Positions 52,251-62,507 are shown, counted from the stretch's first letter. The stretch: 64,000 bases of DNA from Hyphomonas oceanitis SCH89 (GCF_000685295.1 NZ_ARYL01000009.1:1-64000), one strand, 5' to 3'. The notes: generated by a model from the letters alone, not told the origin. Program-made: numbers and translations.

Positions 52251-55200
52251 TCAAACCTCGCTCTGCGCACGCTTTAGTGACTCTAACAGGTCTGCCTCAG
52301 GCAGCACCATCAGTTTCGGCCCGTCCGTCCAGCACAGCGCCGCCACCACATCGCGGCCCGGATAAGCCTTCCTCAGCACCGCCCAATAGGCCCCCATCTG
52401 CGCCCGATACGTGTCTGCCACACCCGCAGCCGTTGCCGGCGCCGGCTGATCCGTCTTGAAGTCGATGATCAGCACCCGCTCCGGCGTCACCACCAGCCGG
52501 TCCACCCGGCCATTGATCACGGTGCCATCCGGTAGCTCCGGCGCCGTGCCGATCACCGCCGCCTCCGCGCGTCCACCCGGCTGGAAGATCTCCGCCATCG
52601 CCGCGTCATTCATCACGCCCATGGCTGCGCTCAGCATCTCTTCGCGCTGCGCATCATCAAGGTCCGGGTTCCGCCGCAGGAACTCCTGCCCCGCCGTCTC
52701 GCGCTTCGCCTCCGGAATGGCCGGCAAGTATTGAAGCAAGGAGTGGATCAGGCGCCCGCGTCGCATCTGTTCCTCACGGCGCGGCCCGAACGGGGCGAGC
52801 ACCGGCGTGTTGCGCGCCAGCAGGCTTGTCGGGGCGCTCAGCTTCCGGGCAGGCCCGTCAGCAGGCGGTTTTCGCAAGGCCCAGTCCGGGAATGGTCCGG
52901 GAATGGTCCGGGAATGGTCCGAGACGACCTTCGAAGGCCCCCGGGAGCCATATGTCCGCACCCCTTCAGTACCCTCTGGCGCCAAGCCATCCATCGCGTC
53001 AGCACACAGCGCGTACCAGCTCTTCTTGTGGAAGCCTTCCTTGCCACCGCCATGCCAGTGACCGGCAATAATCAGCCTGTCCTGCGCCCGTGTCAGTGCC
53101 ACGTAAAGCAAGCGACGATGCTCCTCCTCCGCCTTGGCATCTGCAATGGCCCTTACAGCAGCCACGTCTGGCGTATCGGTGTCCTTACGCGGCGACCAGA
53201 CCGGCACACCGTCAATCTCGAACAGGCGCCCAGAGCCCCCGCGCGGCCCTGACGTCGTATCAGGCAACACCACAACCGGCGCCTGCAGGCCCTTGGCCCC
53301 GTGCACCGTCATCACCCGCACTTCCCGCTCCGGCGCCGCCAAATCCCGTTTGATTTCAGTGTCATGCGCCTCCATCGCCGCAAGGAATCTCTGCAGCGAA
53401 GCCGGCTCAGCCGAGTCATGCGCCAGTGCCCGCGCCATCAGCGCCTCGACCGGATCGCGCGCCGGCGTCCCCAGCCGCGCATTGATCTTTTCCCAGCCCG
53501 TCTGCCCATCGGCGCCCGGCTGATCCATCACGGATGACAGGAACTCATACGGCGCCAGATGCGCCCGCTGCAGCAGACTCTGCAGGAAGGCCGCCGCCGC
53601 AACAACATCCGGGTCTTCGCTTTCCTGCACCCGCGTCCACAGCGAGATCTTGCGTCCCCTGCCAGCAGCCAGCGGATAGAGATACCGGTCGTCATCCACC
53701 AGGCCCACAAACGGCCCGCGCAGGATTTCCGCCAGCGTCAGGTCCGCCTCCGGCAGCGTCACGAACCGCAACAGGTTCAGGCAATCCTGCACACCGATAT
53801 GATCCAGCAGCTTCAGCCTGTCCGCGCCCGCCACGGGCAGGCCGGCCGCCTTGAGGGCGGAAATCATCGCATCGAACAATCCGCCCGTGCGGCCCCTCAC
53901 CAGCACAAGAATGTCCTGCGGCTCCACGGGGCGGCGCACCCAGTCACGCCCCTCTTCCACCCAGACTGTCTCGCGCCGATCAATCATGCCCTTGATCTCA
54001 GCGGCCAGGTGTTTCGCCAACTGCGCCTTGGGCGAGGCCTCGCGCATCGCGTTGACCGGCCGGTCCCAGGCATCTTCCGGCACATCCTCGGCTGGCGGAT
54101 CCAACGGCCAGAGTTCAACACAGCCTGGCTGGCTTGCCCGGCGTGCCGTATGTTTCACAAGGTCCGCCACCATCGGCGCGTCAGGCGCATGCGCGCCCTC
54201 AATCGGCGGCGCCGTGTTCCAGACCTGGTCGACAAATTCCAGAACCTGCGGCGACGAGCGGAACGACATGTCCATCGAGCCAAGCAGCATGTCCGTCGAC
54301 AGAAGCGTGAATTCCTGCGCCTTCTGGCGAAACTTCGACGGGTCGGCACCCTGGAAGGAATAAATCGACTGTTTCTCGTCACCGACCACAAACAGGGTTC
54401 GCGGGTCCTGCAGGCGCTCTGCGCCCATCCCGGAGAAGAATTCCGCCGTCAGCGCGCTGATCAGCTCCCATTGCGGCGGGCTCGTATCCTGCGCTTCGTC
54501 CAGCAGCACGTGGCTGAGGCCGCCATCCAGCTTGTAGAGCACCCAGTCCGACATACCCGTCTGCGTGAGCAGAAGGCGCGTCTTGTGGATCAGGTCGTCG
54601 AAGTCGAGCGCTGCCCGCGCCGCCTTTTCCCGCTGGTAGGCCAGCAGCGCAGGCACGCCCACCCGGAACAAGGCAGACGTCCGCTCGAACGCCCGCGCGC
54701 GGGCAAGCGCCTCGGCCAGTTCGCGAACCCGCGCGGTTTCGCTGCCCTCGCCATCCTTCATCTGGAAGAGATCACCAATCAGGGGCGTCTGCTTGGCCGT
54801 TGGCGCCGTGTAGGGATTGGACTTGCGGAAATCCCCTGTGCCAGTCGTGAAGATGCCGAGATAGGTATCCCAGCGCGCAACAGGGCCAACGGCTTCCATC
54901 ACGGCAACCAGGGCGTCTGCCGTTTTCACGTCCGTCGCAGCGCCGCCCTGAAGCGCGCCTATGACCGCGCGCAGGTCAGCCACCGGCAGCCCCTCGCCCA
55001 TTGCCAGTTCGAGCATCTCGTCCGCGCTCGCCTCCGGCGCATTGAGGCTTTCGCGCAGAACAAAATCCATCGCGTCGAAATCAAAGTCATGCGTCTCGGC
55101 AAAATCGAGCACGACACCGCCCGACCAGCGCAGCGTATCCAGCGCCGCCATCGCGCCTTCATGTCCGCCTTCCAACGCGAGAAGGTCCAGCAACTCCGGC

Positions 55201-55778
55201 GCATTATCCTGCGCTTGCAGCACAGCCTGCGCCCGCGCGGCATTCCACAGCGCCGCCGCCTCATCTTCCTCGATCTCCGCAAAGCCCGGCAGCACGCCAG
55301 CCTCCAGCGGGAACCGCCGTAGGATACGCGAACAGAAGGCGTGGATCGTCTCGATACGAAGGCCACCGGGCGACTCAAGCGCGCGCGCAAACAGGGCACG
55401 GGCGGCTTTAAGGTCATCCGGCTTGTAGGCCTTCTCAGGCCGGCCTTCGAGCTTTGCGAGTTCAGCGCGGAGTTTGTCATCCGCCATCACCGACCAGCGG
55501 CCCAGCGTCTTGAACAGGCGCGACAGCATCTCGCTCGCCGCCGCCTTGGTGTAGGTGATGCACAGGATGGAATCCGGCGCCGCGCCCGGCCGACCGTCTT
55601 CACGGCGCAGCAAAAGGCGCGCGACGCGGTCGATCAGAACCTTGGTCTTGCCGCTGCCGGCATTGGCAGACACGAAAGCCGGGATGGCCGGATTGGCGAC
55701 AGCCGCCTGCACGCCGATCGCCTCCAGAAAGGCCGGCGCCTCATTGCTCTCGCGGACGGGGGCAAAAGGATCAGCCAT
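52251..55778 (-). CDS. addA: double-strand break repair helicase-nuclease AddA
   Basis: A 1175-residue UvrD-type helicase with a nuclease tail. Walker A is SANAGSGKT (38-45); motif II is LLDEAQDTSP; AVMTVHGAKGLQAPVVVLPD and VALTRAQDRLI follow. The C-terminal PD-(D/E)xK nuclease shows VLIIDFKTDQ. AddAB resects DNA ends for RecA loading. It overlaps addB by 8 bp. Between helicase and nuclease (about residues 953-965) the DNA is a tandem 11-bp repeat (52884-52921), so a gain or loss of one copy would shift the frame and remove the nuclease domain. Confidence 0.95.
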   Translation of the reverse strand: MADPFAPVRESNEAPAFLEAIGVQAAVANPAIPAFVSANAGSGKTKVLIDRVARLLLRREDGRPGAAPDSILCITYTKAAASEMLSRLFKTLGRWSVMADDKLRAELAKLEGRPEKAYKPDDLKAARALFARALESPGGLRIETIHAFCSRILRRFPLEAGVLPGFAEIEEDEAAALWNAARAQAVLQAQDNAPELLDLLALEGGHEGAMAALDTLRWSGGVVLDFAETHDFDFDAMDFVLRESLNAPEASADEMLELAMGEGLPVADLRAVIGALQGGAATDVKTADALVAVMEAVGPVARWDTYLGIFTTGTGDFRKSNPYTAPTAKQTPLIGDLFQMKDGEGSETARVRELAEALARARAFERTSALFRVGVPALLAYQREKAARAALDFDDLIHKTRLLLTQTGMSDWVLYKLDGGLSHVLLDEAQDTSPPQWELISALTAEFFSGMGAERLQDPRTLFVVGDEKQSIYSFQGADPSKFRQKAQEFTLLSTDMLLGSMDMSFRSSPQVLEFVDQVWNTAPPIEGAHAPDAPMVADLVKHTARRASQPGCVELWPLDPPAEDVPEDAWDRPVNAMREASPKAQLAKHLAAEIKGMIDRRETVWVEEGRDWVRRPVEPQDILVLVRGRTGGLFDAMISALKAAGLPVAGADRLKLLDHIGVQDCLNLLRFVTLPEADLTLAEILRGPFVGLVDDDRYLYPLAAGRGRKISLWTRVQESEDPDVVAAAAFLQSLLQRAHLAPYEFLSSVMDQPGADGQTGWEKINARLGTPARDPVEALMARALAHDSAEPASLQRFLAAMEAHDTEIKRDLAAPEREVRVMTVHGAKGLQAPVVVLPDTTSGPRGGSGRLFEIDGVPVWSPRKDTDTPDVAAVRAIADAKAEEEHRRLLYVALTRAQDRLIIAGHWHGGGKEGFHKKSWYALCADAMDGLAPEGTEGVRTYGSRGPSKVVSDHSRTIPGPFPDWALRKPPADGPARKLSAPTSLLARNTPVLAPFGPRREEQMRRGRLIHSLLQYLPAIPEAKRETAGQEFLRRNPDLDDAQREEMLSAAMGVMNDAAMAEIFQPGGRAEAAVIGTAPELPDGTVINGRVDRLVVTPERVLIIDFKTDQPAPATAAGVADTYRAQMGAYWAVLRKAYPGRDVVAALCWTDGPKLMVLPEADLLESLKRAQSEV
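52884..52921. repeat. 11-bp tandem repeat inside addA
   Basis: GTCCGGGAATG occurs three times in perfect tandem (52884-52894, 52895-52905, 52906-52916) and is followed by a partial GTCCG. Three copies (33 bp) keep the frame; a single-copy change does not. The three copies are translated in three successive frames as DHSR, TIPG and PFP segments. Confidence 0.9.
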
Positions 55779-58700
55779 TGTCGCCCTCCCCGTCTTCCGT
55801 GTCGCCCGCCCATTCCGCGCGGCGCGCGAGGCGGTTGAAGCCATTGTCATACTTCACGAATTTCACGCGGGGGGCCGACAGGAAATTTGTATCCGGCTGG
55901 CGATAATTTGCGATCAGGCGCTTCATGCCCTCTTCCGCCTTGTCGGCCAGCTCTCCCGGCGTGGCGGTCAGCGCCCGCGACGCACCGACGACCCGCGCAT
56001 CCGGTTTCGCCTTGAACGCCACATATTCCAGCGCACTCACTGTAGCCGCGTCGATGCCTTTATAGGCTCCCGCGCGGGCGAGGAGTGCCTGAAGCGGCAT
56101 CTGCTGGCTCAGCTCGGTCGCAATCTCTTTGTCCGATGGCGGACTACCGGTCTTGAAGTCGACGATAACGAGATCGCCTGTCGCGGTCCGCTCGATCCTG
56201 TCTGCCGTGGCCGAAAGCGTGAAGGGATAGCCCGCGATGTCGAAATTCAGTTCACCTTTGACCTCAAGCTTCGGCTTCGTCCCGCCTGTATCGCGCGTCG
56301 CGCGCCAGTTCAGATACCAGTCGACAGTCTTCTGCCAGACAGCGCGGCGGGCCACCCAGTCTTCCCTTGGCTCGCCGACGCGGGCGAGTTCCTGCTCAAG
56401 CAGCGTCATCAGGTGTTGCGGCGTCTTGGGTGCGCCGTCTTCTTCGAGCAATTCCAGCGCGTGGTGGATCGCCGTGCCGCGCGGGGCTGGGCCCAGCAGC
56501 GCATTCATCGGATCAATCGTCTCGAGGCCAAGTACATTCTCCGCCCACATCGCATAGGGGTCGCGCTGCAACAGGTCGATACGTGTGACTGACAGGCGCT
56601 TGGGCCAACCCTCCGGGTGCCGCGTCGGCTTCGGCTCGACAGGAAAGTCCTTTGGCAGACTGCCCGTGCCGCGATCCTGCATTGCCGCGACCCATTCCAG
56701 CGGATGCCCGCCAACGGGCGCAAGCGCCTCCGCAGCCTTGTCGTCCAGCGCACCCTCGGCCAGCGTCTTCAGGCGCCACACCCAGCGCGAGGCCACCGCG
56801 GGCGCATCATCGCGCCGCGCCGCATGCAGCATCACCACACTCGGCGCACAGGCGAGCTGGGCAAAGTCATGCGCCGAGAGACCCAGCCGGTCTTCCGGAT
56901 CGTTCAAGCCCAGTTCCTGCCGGAAACGACGCGGCAGGAAAGCATCTGGCGCCGGGCGGTGTGGCCAGACATCCTCGTTGAGTCCTGCAAGAATGACGCG
57001 GCTTGCAGATTGCAGACGGGCTTCAAGCGGCCCCCAGATAGACAGCCGAGAATGCTCGACAATCCCGGCACTTATTGTCATCTGCGCGCTCTGGGCATGG
57101 ATCAGGTCGACCAGCGCATAGGGCGCCATCGGGCCGAGTTGCCCGGAGAGCTCGCTGATGCTTTCTAGCAGCTTGGTCGCCCCGCGGCCATCCTCACCGG
57201 CCCACGGCAACGGCGCTTCGCTGATGCGTCCCGCGAGCGCCGCTATCCGCTCAGCGCCCTGCGTTCCATCCACCAGCGTTTCGACAGACAGGTCTGCATC
57301 CGTTTCCTCAAATACGGCGATCAGTCGATCAACCAGCGCGATGGCCGCGTCCTGATGCTCCCGCTTGAAGCTCGCATAAGGCTCGATCTCGCCGCGCGTA
57401 TCGATGCTGTCGCGCAGACCTGCCAGATCTCGCCAGCGACGCGGACCGCGCAGGAAATACCGTTCCAGCACGGCCAGCCCCTCGCGATCCTTCACGAAGC
57501 CATGTTTCAGCGCCGCGGTCAGCGCCACCGGCTCGGACGGATCAATCGCCCAGCTGGCGCAAAGCCCGATCAGGCTGCCCGCAGGCGTTCGCCCAAGCGG
57601 CACACCCGCAGAAGGCGGCACATCCACGCCCCAGCGCTTGAGCAAGGCGGACACACGCCGCGCCAGCCCGGCATCCGGTGTCACCAGTGCGGCCGTTTCT
57701 TTTGGCGTTTCCAGCGTCTCACGCATCAGCAGCGCGGCGGCTTCCGCCTCCGCTGCTTCATCCGGTGCCTCGATCACCGTCAGGCCAGACAGCGCATCGA
57801 CTGCAAAGCCTTCAACTGTCGAGCCCGTCGCTTTCGCCAGCACTTTTAGTGTCGCTCGCCAGTCAGCCGTCGCATCAGCCGGCGCAAGGGCTTCGTGGAT
57901 CAGCCGTCGGCGGGCCGTACTCGTGTCCTGCTCTTTAATACCCGGCCAACCGGCGACATCGGCAGGTGCCACGGCGAGATGATCCAGCGCATCAATCAGG
58001 GAATTCTGCGGATGGCTTACTGATTGCCGGATCGCATTCCACGCCTCTTCGTCCGCATCCATGTCGAGCCCCGGCAGGACGATCAGTCCCTTGGGCAGCA
58101 TCAGCGCGGCTTTCATCAGCACACGGCCAGCAGGCGTGGCGCCGGTAGAGCCCGCAATGATGACCGGCGCAGATGGCGGGTTCGCCAACCAGTCTGCGGC
58201 CAGTGCCTCCGCCGCCGCGAGGCGCCGCGCAAACGGGTCCATCGCATTATTGTCATTCAACCATTCCGGCCAGGCCGCCGTGATGATCTTCAGGAATGCA
58301 ACCGACCGATGCCAGTGCGCTGCGAGGTCTGACTCGCCGACCAGCGTATCAAGCTTCGACCAGTCCGCGCCCGCACTGAGCGCCGCCTGATCGAGCAGCC
58401 GGGAGAGTTCCCGCGCCGCCGCCAGTGCCGAGGCAGGTGGCAGGTCGACGCGATATTCCGCTTCGTAAAACTTGCGCACCAGCGCCGCCAACGCGCCAAG
58501 CCGCCGGGCGGGCGACAGTGCGGGCGGCAGGCCGACCAGCGCCGTCTCCGCATTCGGCGGCGCCTCTTCGCTTTCAAGGTCGCCCAGCGTGCGCACATCC
58601 GGCGGCAGGATCGATTTTTCTCCCGCCGCATCGTACAGCGCAAGGATCAGCGCCCGCGATGATCGGCTGTTCGGCACGTAGATGATCGCATCGCTGAGCG

Positions 58701-58830
58701 CGTCGGGTTGCTCACTCAGGTGCGTTTCTCTGGCTAAAGCTGTCGCCAGCGCCCGCAGGAAATCGGCCCCCGGCGGAATGGACCAGACTTTCGGGCGCCC
58801 GGCCCCGAAGATCTGCGCCTCATTCGCCAT
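55771..58830 (-). CDS. addB: double-strand break repair protein AddB
   Basis: A 1019-residue protein from ATG 58830. It has the inactive-helicase N-terminal region of AddB (DAIIYVPNSRSSRALILALYD), a large middle region, and a C-terminal nuclease with VIVDFKTGSPP and an LQALLARAG-type QxxxY-like segment. It is partner of AddA in the end-resection complex. It overlaps murU by 11 bp upstream and addA by 8 bp downstream. Confidence 0.93.
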   Translation of the reverse strand: MANEAQIFGAGRPKVWSIPPGADFLRALATALARETHLSEQPDALSDAIIYVPNSRSSRALILALYDAAGEKSILPPDVRTLGDLESEEAPPNAETALVGLPPALSPARRLGALAALVRKFYEAEYRVDLPPASALAAARELSRLLDQAALSAGADWSKLDTLVGESDLAAHWHRSVAFLKIITAAWPEWLNDNNAMDPFARRLAAAEALAADWLANPPSAPVIIAGSTGATPAGRVLMKAALMLPKGLIVLPGLDMDADEEAWNAIRQSVSHPQNSLIDALDHLAVAPADVAGWPGIKEQDTSTARRRLIHEALAPADATADWRATLKVLAKATGSTVEGFAVDALSGLTVIEAPDEAAEAEAAALLMRETLETPKETAALVTPDAGLARRVSALLKRWGVDVPPSAGVPLGRTPAGSLIGLCASWAIDPSEPVALTAALKHGFVKDREGLAVLERYFLRGPRRWRDLAGLRDSIDTRGEIEPYASFKREHQDAAIALVDRLIAVFEETDADLSVETLVDGTQGAERIAALAGRISEAPLPWAGEDGRGATKLLESISELSGQLGPMAPYALVDLIHAQSAQMTISAGIVEHSRLSIWGPLEARLQSASRVILAGLNEDVWPHRPAPDAFLPRRFRQELGLNDPEDRLGLSAHDFAQLACAPSVVMLHAARRDDAPAVASRWVWRLKTLAEGALDDKAAEALAPVGGHPLEWVAAMQDRGTGSLPKDFPVEPKPTRHPEGWPKRLSVTRIDLLQRDPYAMWAENVLGLETIDPMNALLGPAPRGTAIHHALELLEEDGAPKTPQHLMTLLEQELARVGEPREDWVARRAVWQKTVDWYLNWRATRDTGGTKPKLEVKGELNFDIAGYPFTLSATADRIERTATGDLVIVDFKTGSPPSDKEIATELSQQMPLQALLARAGAYKGIDAATVSALEYVAFKAKPDARVVGASRALTATPGELADKAEEGMKRLIANYRQPDTNFLSAPRVKFVKYDNGFNRLARRAEWAGDTEDGEGDNG

Positions 58831-59545
58831 GGCAACGCAGCCACATTTCGGCATCCTTCAGCGCGCCGGGATCGCCCACATGCAGCCAGAACCGGTCGAG
58901 CGGCCAGCCCATCAGGCGCCCTTCGGCGATCAGCCTGTCCCACACACGCAAGGCCGAGAAGCGCTCAACGGGGGTGTTATCGTAGAGCTGCGGCCGAATG
59001 ATCCGCGCGCCCGCATAGGCCCACGGCGCAGACACCGCATCGCCCCGGCGCACCATGCGGCGGTCCTCGCCGAGGAAGAAATCCCCCGCTCCGTCGAAGC
59101 CAAGACTTTGCCCCGTGTCGGCCACCATCAGCAGCGCGTCGGCCTTGTCGGGCTCAAAAGCCTCGGCCATCGCCCGCAGGGGCACATCGGATTCCGGCGC
59201 CCAAAAGGCATCCGTGTTGATTACAAAGATCGGATCATCGCCCAGTAGCGGCCGCGCCTTGGCCAGCGCACCGCCCGTCTCGAGTACTTCGCCGCGCTCA
59301 TCCGAGATCACAACTTCCAGATCGGTCCGCCCGGCAAGATGCGCTTCCAGCTGGTCCGCCAGGTAGTGCACATTGACCACCACGCGCTTCACGCCAGCTG
59401 CGGCCAGCGGGTCCAGCATCCGGTCGATCAAACGCTTGCCGCACACCTCGATCAGCGGTTTCGGCGTGCCATCCGTCAGCGGCCGCATCCGCGTACCGAG
59501 GCCGGCCGCCAGCACCATGGCCGTATGGGGAACCGGAACGCTCAT
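58820..59545 (-). CDS. murU: N-acetylmuramate alpha-1-phosphate uridylyltransferase, MurU-like
   Basis: A 241-residue nucleotidyltransferase: MVLAAGLGTRMRPLTDGTPKPLI is the pyrophosphorylase signature, and NTDAFW binds metal. In cell-wall recycling MurU turns MurNAc-1-phosphate into UDP-MurNAc after the kinase AmgK. It overlaps amgK by 4 bp, and the pair supports the assignment. This route is known for Pseudomonas and many alphaproteobacteria and gives intrinsic fosfomycin tolerance. Confidence 0.88.
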   Translation of the reverse strand: MSVPVPHTAMVLAAGLGTRMRPLTDGTPKPLIEVCGKRLIDRMLDPLAAAGVKRVVVNVHYLADQLEAHLAGRTDLEVVISDERGEVLETGGALAKARPLLGDDPIFVINTDAFWAPESDVPLRAMAEAFEPDKADALLMVADTGQSLGFDGAGDFFLGEDRRMVRRGDAVSAPWAYAGARIIRPQLYDNTPVERFSALRVWDRLIAEGRLMGWPLDRFWLHVGDPGALKDAEMWLRCHGE

Positions 59546-60636
59546 GGCTTTGCCTCAAATACGAACGGCGTCGTCTCGCGCACGAACGCCGCCATACCCT
59601 CCAGTGCAGGATGGGACAGGTTGCGCGCAAGGATCGACAACTGGCGCGGCTGGAACAGCCCATAACGTGGCTTGCCGTCCCGGATCATCAGTCGCGCGAA
59701 AATGCCCGCAATGCGCAACGCGTTGAGCGCGCCGATCACAGCCAGCCGCTCGTCGAACGCGGCGCGGTCTTTGCCAGTCGTGTTCACGTAATGGCTGATT
59801 GCAGCCTCCGCCGCTTCCGGCGAAACGGCACGGCGCGCGTCCTGCGTCAGCATGGAAATATCCCAGGCATCCCAGCCTTTCACCGCGTCCTGGAAGTCGA
59901 GCAGGCCAATCTGGCCGCCTTCCAGCCAGAGCAGGTTCTCGGCATGGAAATCGCGCAGGGTCAGTCCGCGCGGGAAGGCCATGGCCTGCTGGATCAGCGC
60001 ATCGCGCTCGGCTTCCCAGCGCGCCCGCAGCTTGCCCTCAAGCGCGGCGCCACCCGCCTGTACCGGCAGCCAGTCAGCATACAGGTCCGCATTCGTTGCC
60101 AGTGCGAGCCGGTCAAATTCCAGGATCGGCCAGACCTCGCTGCCGACTTCCAGATGCACCGGCACAGGAAGCGCGTCGATCTTGGTCAGCACATCGGCGG
60201 CTGCCACATAGGCTGCGGTTTCATCAACCAGTCCGCGCTCGATCTGGCGCGCAATTTCCCGGCCATCGCCAAAATCCTCGATCAGCGCGAGCCCGGCCGC
60301 CGTATCATGCGCCATTATCTGCGGCGGCCGCAGCCCATGCTCGGCCAGAAAGCCCGCCAGCAGCACGAAGGCATCAACGCGCGAGGCGGCAAGACGCGTC
60401 TGCGCGTTCCACCCCATCTGATTCCGGACGGCCTCATCGGCGTCGGGCGGGCAGGGGTCCGCCTCGATCCGGGGTGCATCCATCAGCAGAGCCCGCGCGG
60501 CATCTGGCCGCACCAGCCTTATGTAGCGGCGTGTGGAGGCATCCTGTCCAAGCGGAATACGTGTCGCGTCGCCCCACCCGGCCTTGGCCAGGAAGGTGTC
60601 GATCTGCGCTGTCCGGTGGCTAGAATCGAAATCCAT
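59542..60636 (-). CDS. amgK: anomeric N-acetylmuramate/N-acetylglucosamine kinase, AmgK-like
   Basis: A 364-residue aminoglycoside-phosphotransferase-fold kinase from ATG 60636. It has LIEDFGDG, the catalytic loop RDFHAENLLW (Asp as base) and GLLDFQDAVKG (metal-binding Asp). With murU it makes UDP-MurNAc from recycled sugar. It starts inside the last 17 bp of tsaE, so the two are coupled. Confidence 0.88.
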   Translation of the reverse strand: MDFDSSHRTAQIDTFLAKAGWGDATRIPLGQDASTRRYIRLVRPDAARALLMDAPRIEADPCPPDADEAVRNQMGWNAQTRLAASRVDAFVLLAGFLAEHGLRPPQIMAHDTAAGLALIEDFGDGREIARQIERGLVDETAAYVAAADVLTKIDALPVPVHLEVGSEVWPILEFDRLALATNADLYADWLPVQAGGAALEGKLRARWEAERDALIQQAMAFPRGLTLRDFHAENLLWLEGGQIGLLDFQDAVKGWDAWDISMLTQDARRAVSPEAAEAAISHYVNTTGKDRAAFDERLAVIGALNALRIAGIFARLMIRDGKPRYGLFQPRQLSILARNLSHPALEGMAAFVRETTPFVFEAKP

Positions 60637-61075
60637 CCAGCCGCTTCTGCCAGTCTTCGCCCACCGGTTCCAGCCTCGCGCGGCGCTGCTCCCCAACCAT
60701 TTCAAGAGTCAGGTCCAGCCGCACTGTCGGCAAATAGCGCCCGGCGCGCTCCGGCCACTCAATCAGCGCCACACCGTCTTGCGTCTCGTCCCACCCCAGT
60801 TCCATCACCTCATCCGGCGTGTTCATGCGGTACAAGTCGAAGTGCCATATGGGGAATTCCGGCCCCTCATAAGACTGGACGAGGGTGTAGGTCGGGCTCG
60901 GAACCTCTTCATCGGTGCCGCACAGGGACTGCACAAGGCCGCGCGTCAGCGTGGTCTTGCCAGCCCCCAGATCGCCATGCAGGGCGACCACATCGCCCAC
61001 ACGCAGGAGGGTTGCGAGATGCGCGCCAAGGGTCCGCGTGGCGGCATCATCTGCCAGGTCAAACGTCAATTGCAT
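60620..61075 (-). CDS. tsaE: tRNA threonylcarbamoyladenosine biosynthesis ATPase TsaE
   Basis: A 151-residue P-loop protein from ATG 61075: HGDLGAGKTTLTRG (Walker A), PSPTYTLVQSY, FDLYRM and IEWPERAGRYLP. TsaE works with TsaB-TsaD to form t6A37 on ANN-decoding tRNAs. It heads the tsaE-amgK-murU-addB-addA operon. Confidence 0.96.
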   Translation of the reverse strand: MQLTFDLADDAATRTLGAHLATLLRVGDVVALHGDLGAGKTTLTRGLVQSLCGTDEEVPSPTYTLVQSYEGPEFPIWHFDLYRMNTPDEVMELGWDETQDGVALIEWPERAGRYLPTVRLDLTLEMVGEQRRARLEPVGEDWQKRLDGFRF

Positions 61076-61193
61076 GCTGCGCAATATAGCCACTCCTGCC
61101 GTCCCGGCTACGCGCAATTCCCTGTGCGATCAGACAGGGTTCTTGACACCGACGCCTCCGGCTGGAACTCCAGTGCCATAAGGGATTGCAAAA

Positions 61194-61209
61194 ATGACGC
61201 TAGCGTCAT
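61194..61209. promoter_or_regulatory. 16-bp palindrome upstream of the ferredoxin-reductase operon
   Basis: ATGACGCTAGCGTCAT is a perfect 8+8 palindrome, 33 bp upstream of the TTG start at 61243. It lies in the 167-bp divergent region between tsaE and the reductase gene, near a TTGACA (61143-61148). No T-run follows; it looks like an operator for a dimeric regulator. Confidence 0.55.
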
Positions 61210-61242
61210 AATTTGCCGATAGTTACGGGACGGGAACGCATT

Positions 61243-62490
61243 TTGGATCTGACAGGCGCAACACGCATCGTCATCATCGGCGGCGGACAGGCTGGCGCGC
61301 AAGCGCTTCAGTCGCTGCGCCAGGGTGGCTATGAAGGCAAACTGACGCTCGTTGCTGACGAAGCTGCGCTGCCCTATCAGCGCCCGCCTCTGTCCAAGGC
61401 CTATATGAAGGGCGAGTTCTCCGAGGAGCGCCTCTATTTCCGTCCTGAATCCTGGTATCAGGATCAAAATATCGAGGTCATTCTCTCGACGCATGCGGCG
61501 AAGATTGATCGCACGGCGCAGACGGTGGAACTGCCCCATGGCGGGCAAATCGATTATGATGCGCTGATCATCGCAACGGGCTCGCGCCCGCGCGCCCTGC
61601 CCACCAAAGGCGCCGATCTCGAAGGCGTTCACGACCTGCGGGACCTTTCGGATGTCGAGCGCATCCGCCCCAACATGATTGCCGGACGTCGGATGGTCAT
61701 CATCGGCGCGGGCTATATCGGCCTTGAAGCCGCCGCCGTTGCGCGCCAGATGGGGCTCGACGTTACCGTTCTGGAAATGGCGCCGCGCGTGCTCGCGCGC
61801 GTTACCAGCCCGGTCATGAGCGAATTCTTCGAGACCGAACACCGCGCCCAGGGCGTCACCATTCTTACCGGCGCCCGCCTCGACCATCTTGACGGCGCCG
61901 ATGGCAAAGTTTCGGCTGCCATACTGGCAGACGGCACACGTCTCGACGCTGATATCGTCCTCGTCGGCATCGGCATCCTGCCAAATGAGGAACTCGCCAG
62001 CGACGCTGGCATCGCCTGCAACAATGGCATCCTCGTCGATCGCGACGCCCGTACGTCTGACCCGCGCGTCTTCGCGGCGGGTGACTGCGCCAGCCGTCCG
62101 CTCGTGCATTTCGGTCGGTCGGGACGTCTTGAAAGCGTCCACAACGCCATTGAGCAGGGCAAGCTCGCGGCGGCGGCCATTCTCGGCAAGCCTCGCCCGG
62201 CGGAAGACTGCCCCTGGTTCTGGTCTGACCAGTATGACCTGAAGCTGCAGATTGCCGGCCTCAGCCAGGACTATGATGAAATCGTCGTGCGCGGCGACCC
62301 GAAGGAGCGCAAGTTCGCAGCCTTCTACCTGCGCAACGGAATCCTGATTGCGGTGGATGCTGTCAACAGCCCGCCGGAATTCCTCGCCTCGAAAAAGCTG
62401 ATCATGTCGGGGGCCAAGCTTGCGCCCGCCACGCTTGGCGATACATCAGTTTCGATGAAAGACATTGCCGCGGCAGCCACTGCCGCTTGA
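61243..62490 (+). CDS. FAD/NAD-dependent ferredoxin reductase (BphA4/putidaredoxin-reductase type)
   Basis: A protein of about 415 residues. The FAD fold is [16 protein letters not shown], the second dinucleotide fold [16 protein letters not shown], then [15 protein letters not shown]. It matches single-component reductases that pass NAD(P)H electrons to a small [2Fe-2S] ferredoxin feeding a P450 or dioxygenase. I chose the TTG at 61243, behind GGGACGGGA, over the TTG at 61213. The partner ferredoxin follows 17 bp downstream. No oxygenase is in this window. Confidence 0.88.
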   Translation: MDLTGATRIVIIGGGQAGAQALQSLRQGGYEGKLTLVADEAALPYQRPPLSKAYMKGEFSEERLYFRPESWYQDQNIEVILSTHAAKIDRTAQTVELPHGGQIDYDALIIATGSRPRALPTKGADLEGVHDLRDLSDVERIRPNMIAGRRMVIIGAGYIGLEAAAVARQMGLDVTVLEMAPRVLARVTSPVMSEFFETEHRAQGVTILTGARLDHLDGADGKVSAAILADGTRLDADIVLVGIGILPNEELASDAGIACNNGILVDRDARTSDPRVFAAGDCASRPLVHFGRSGRLESVHNAIEQGKLAAAAILGKPRPAEDCPWFWSDQYDLKLQIAGLSQDYDEIVVRGDPKERKFAAFYLRNGILIAVDAVNSPPEFLASKKLIMSGAKLAPATLGDTSVSMKDIAAAATAA

Positions 62491-62507
62491 AGGAGACAAT
62501 ACAGCCC

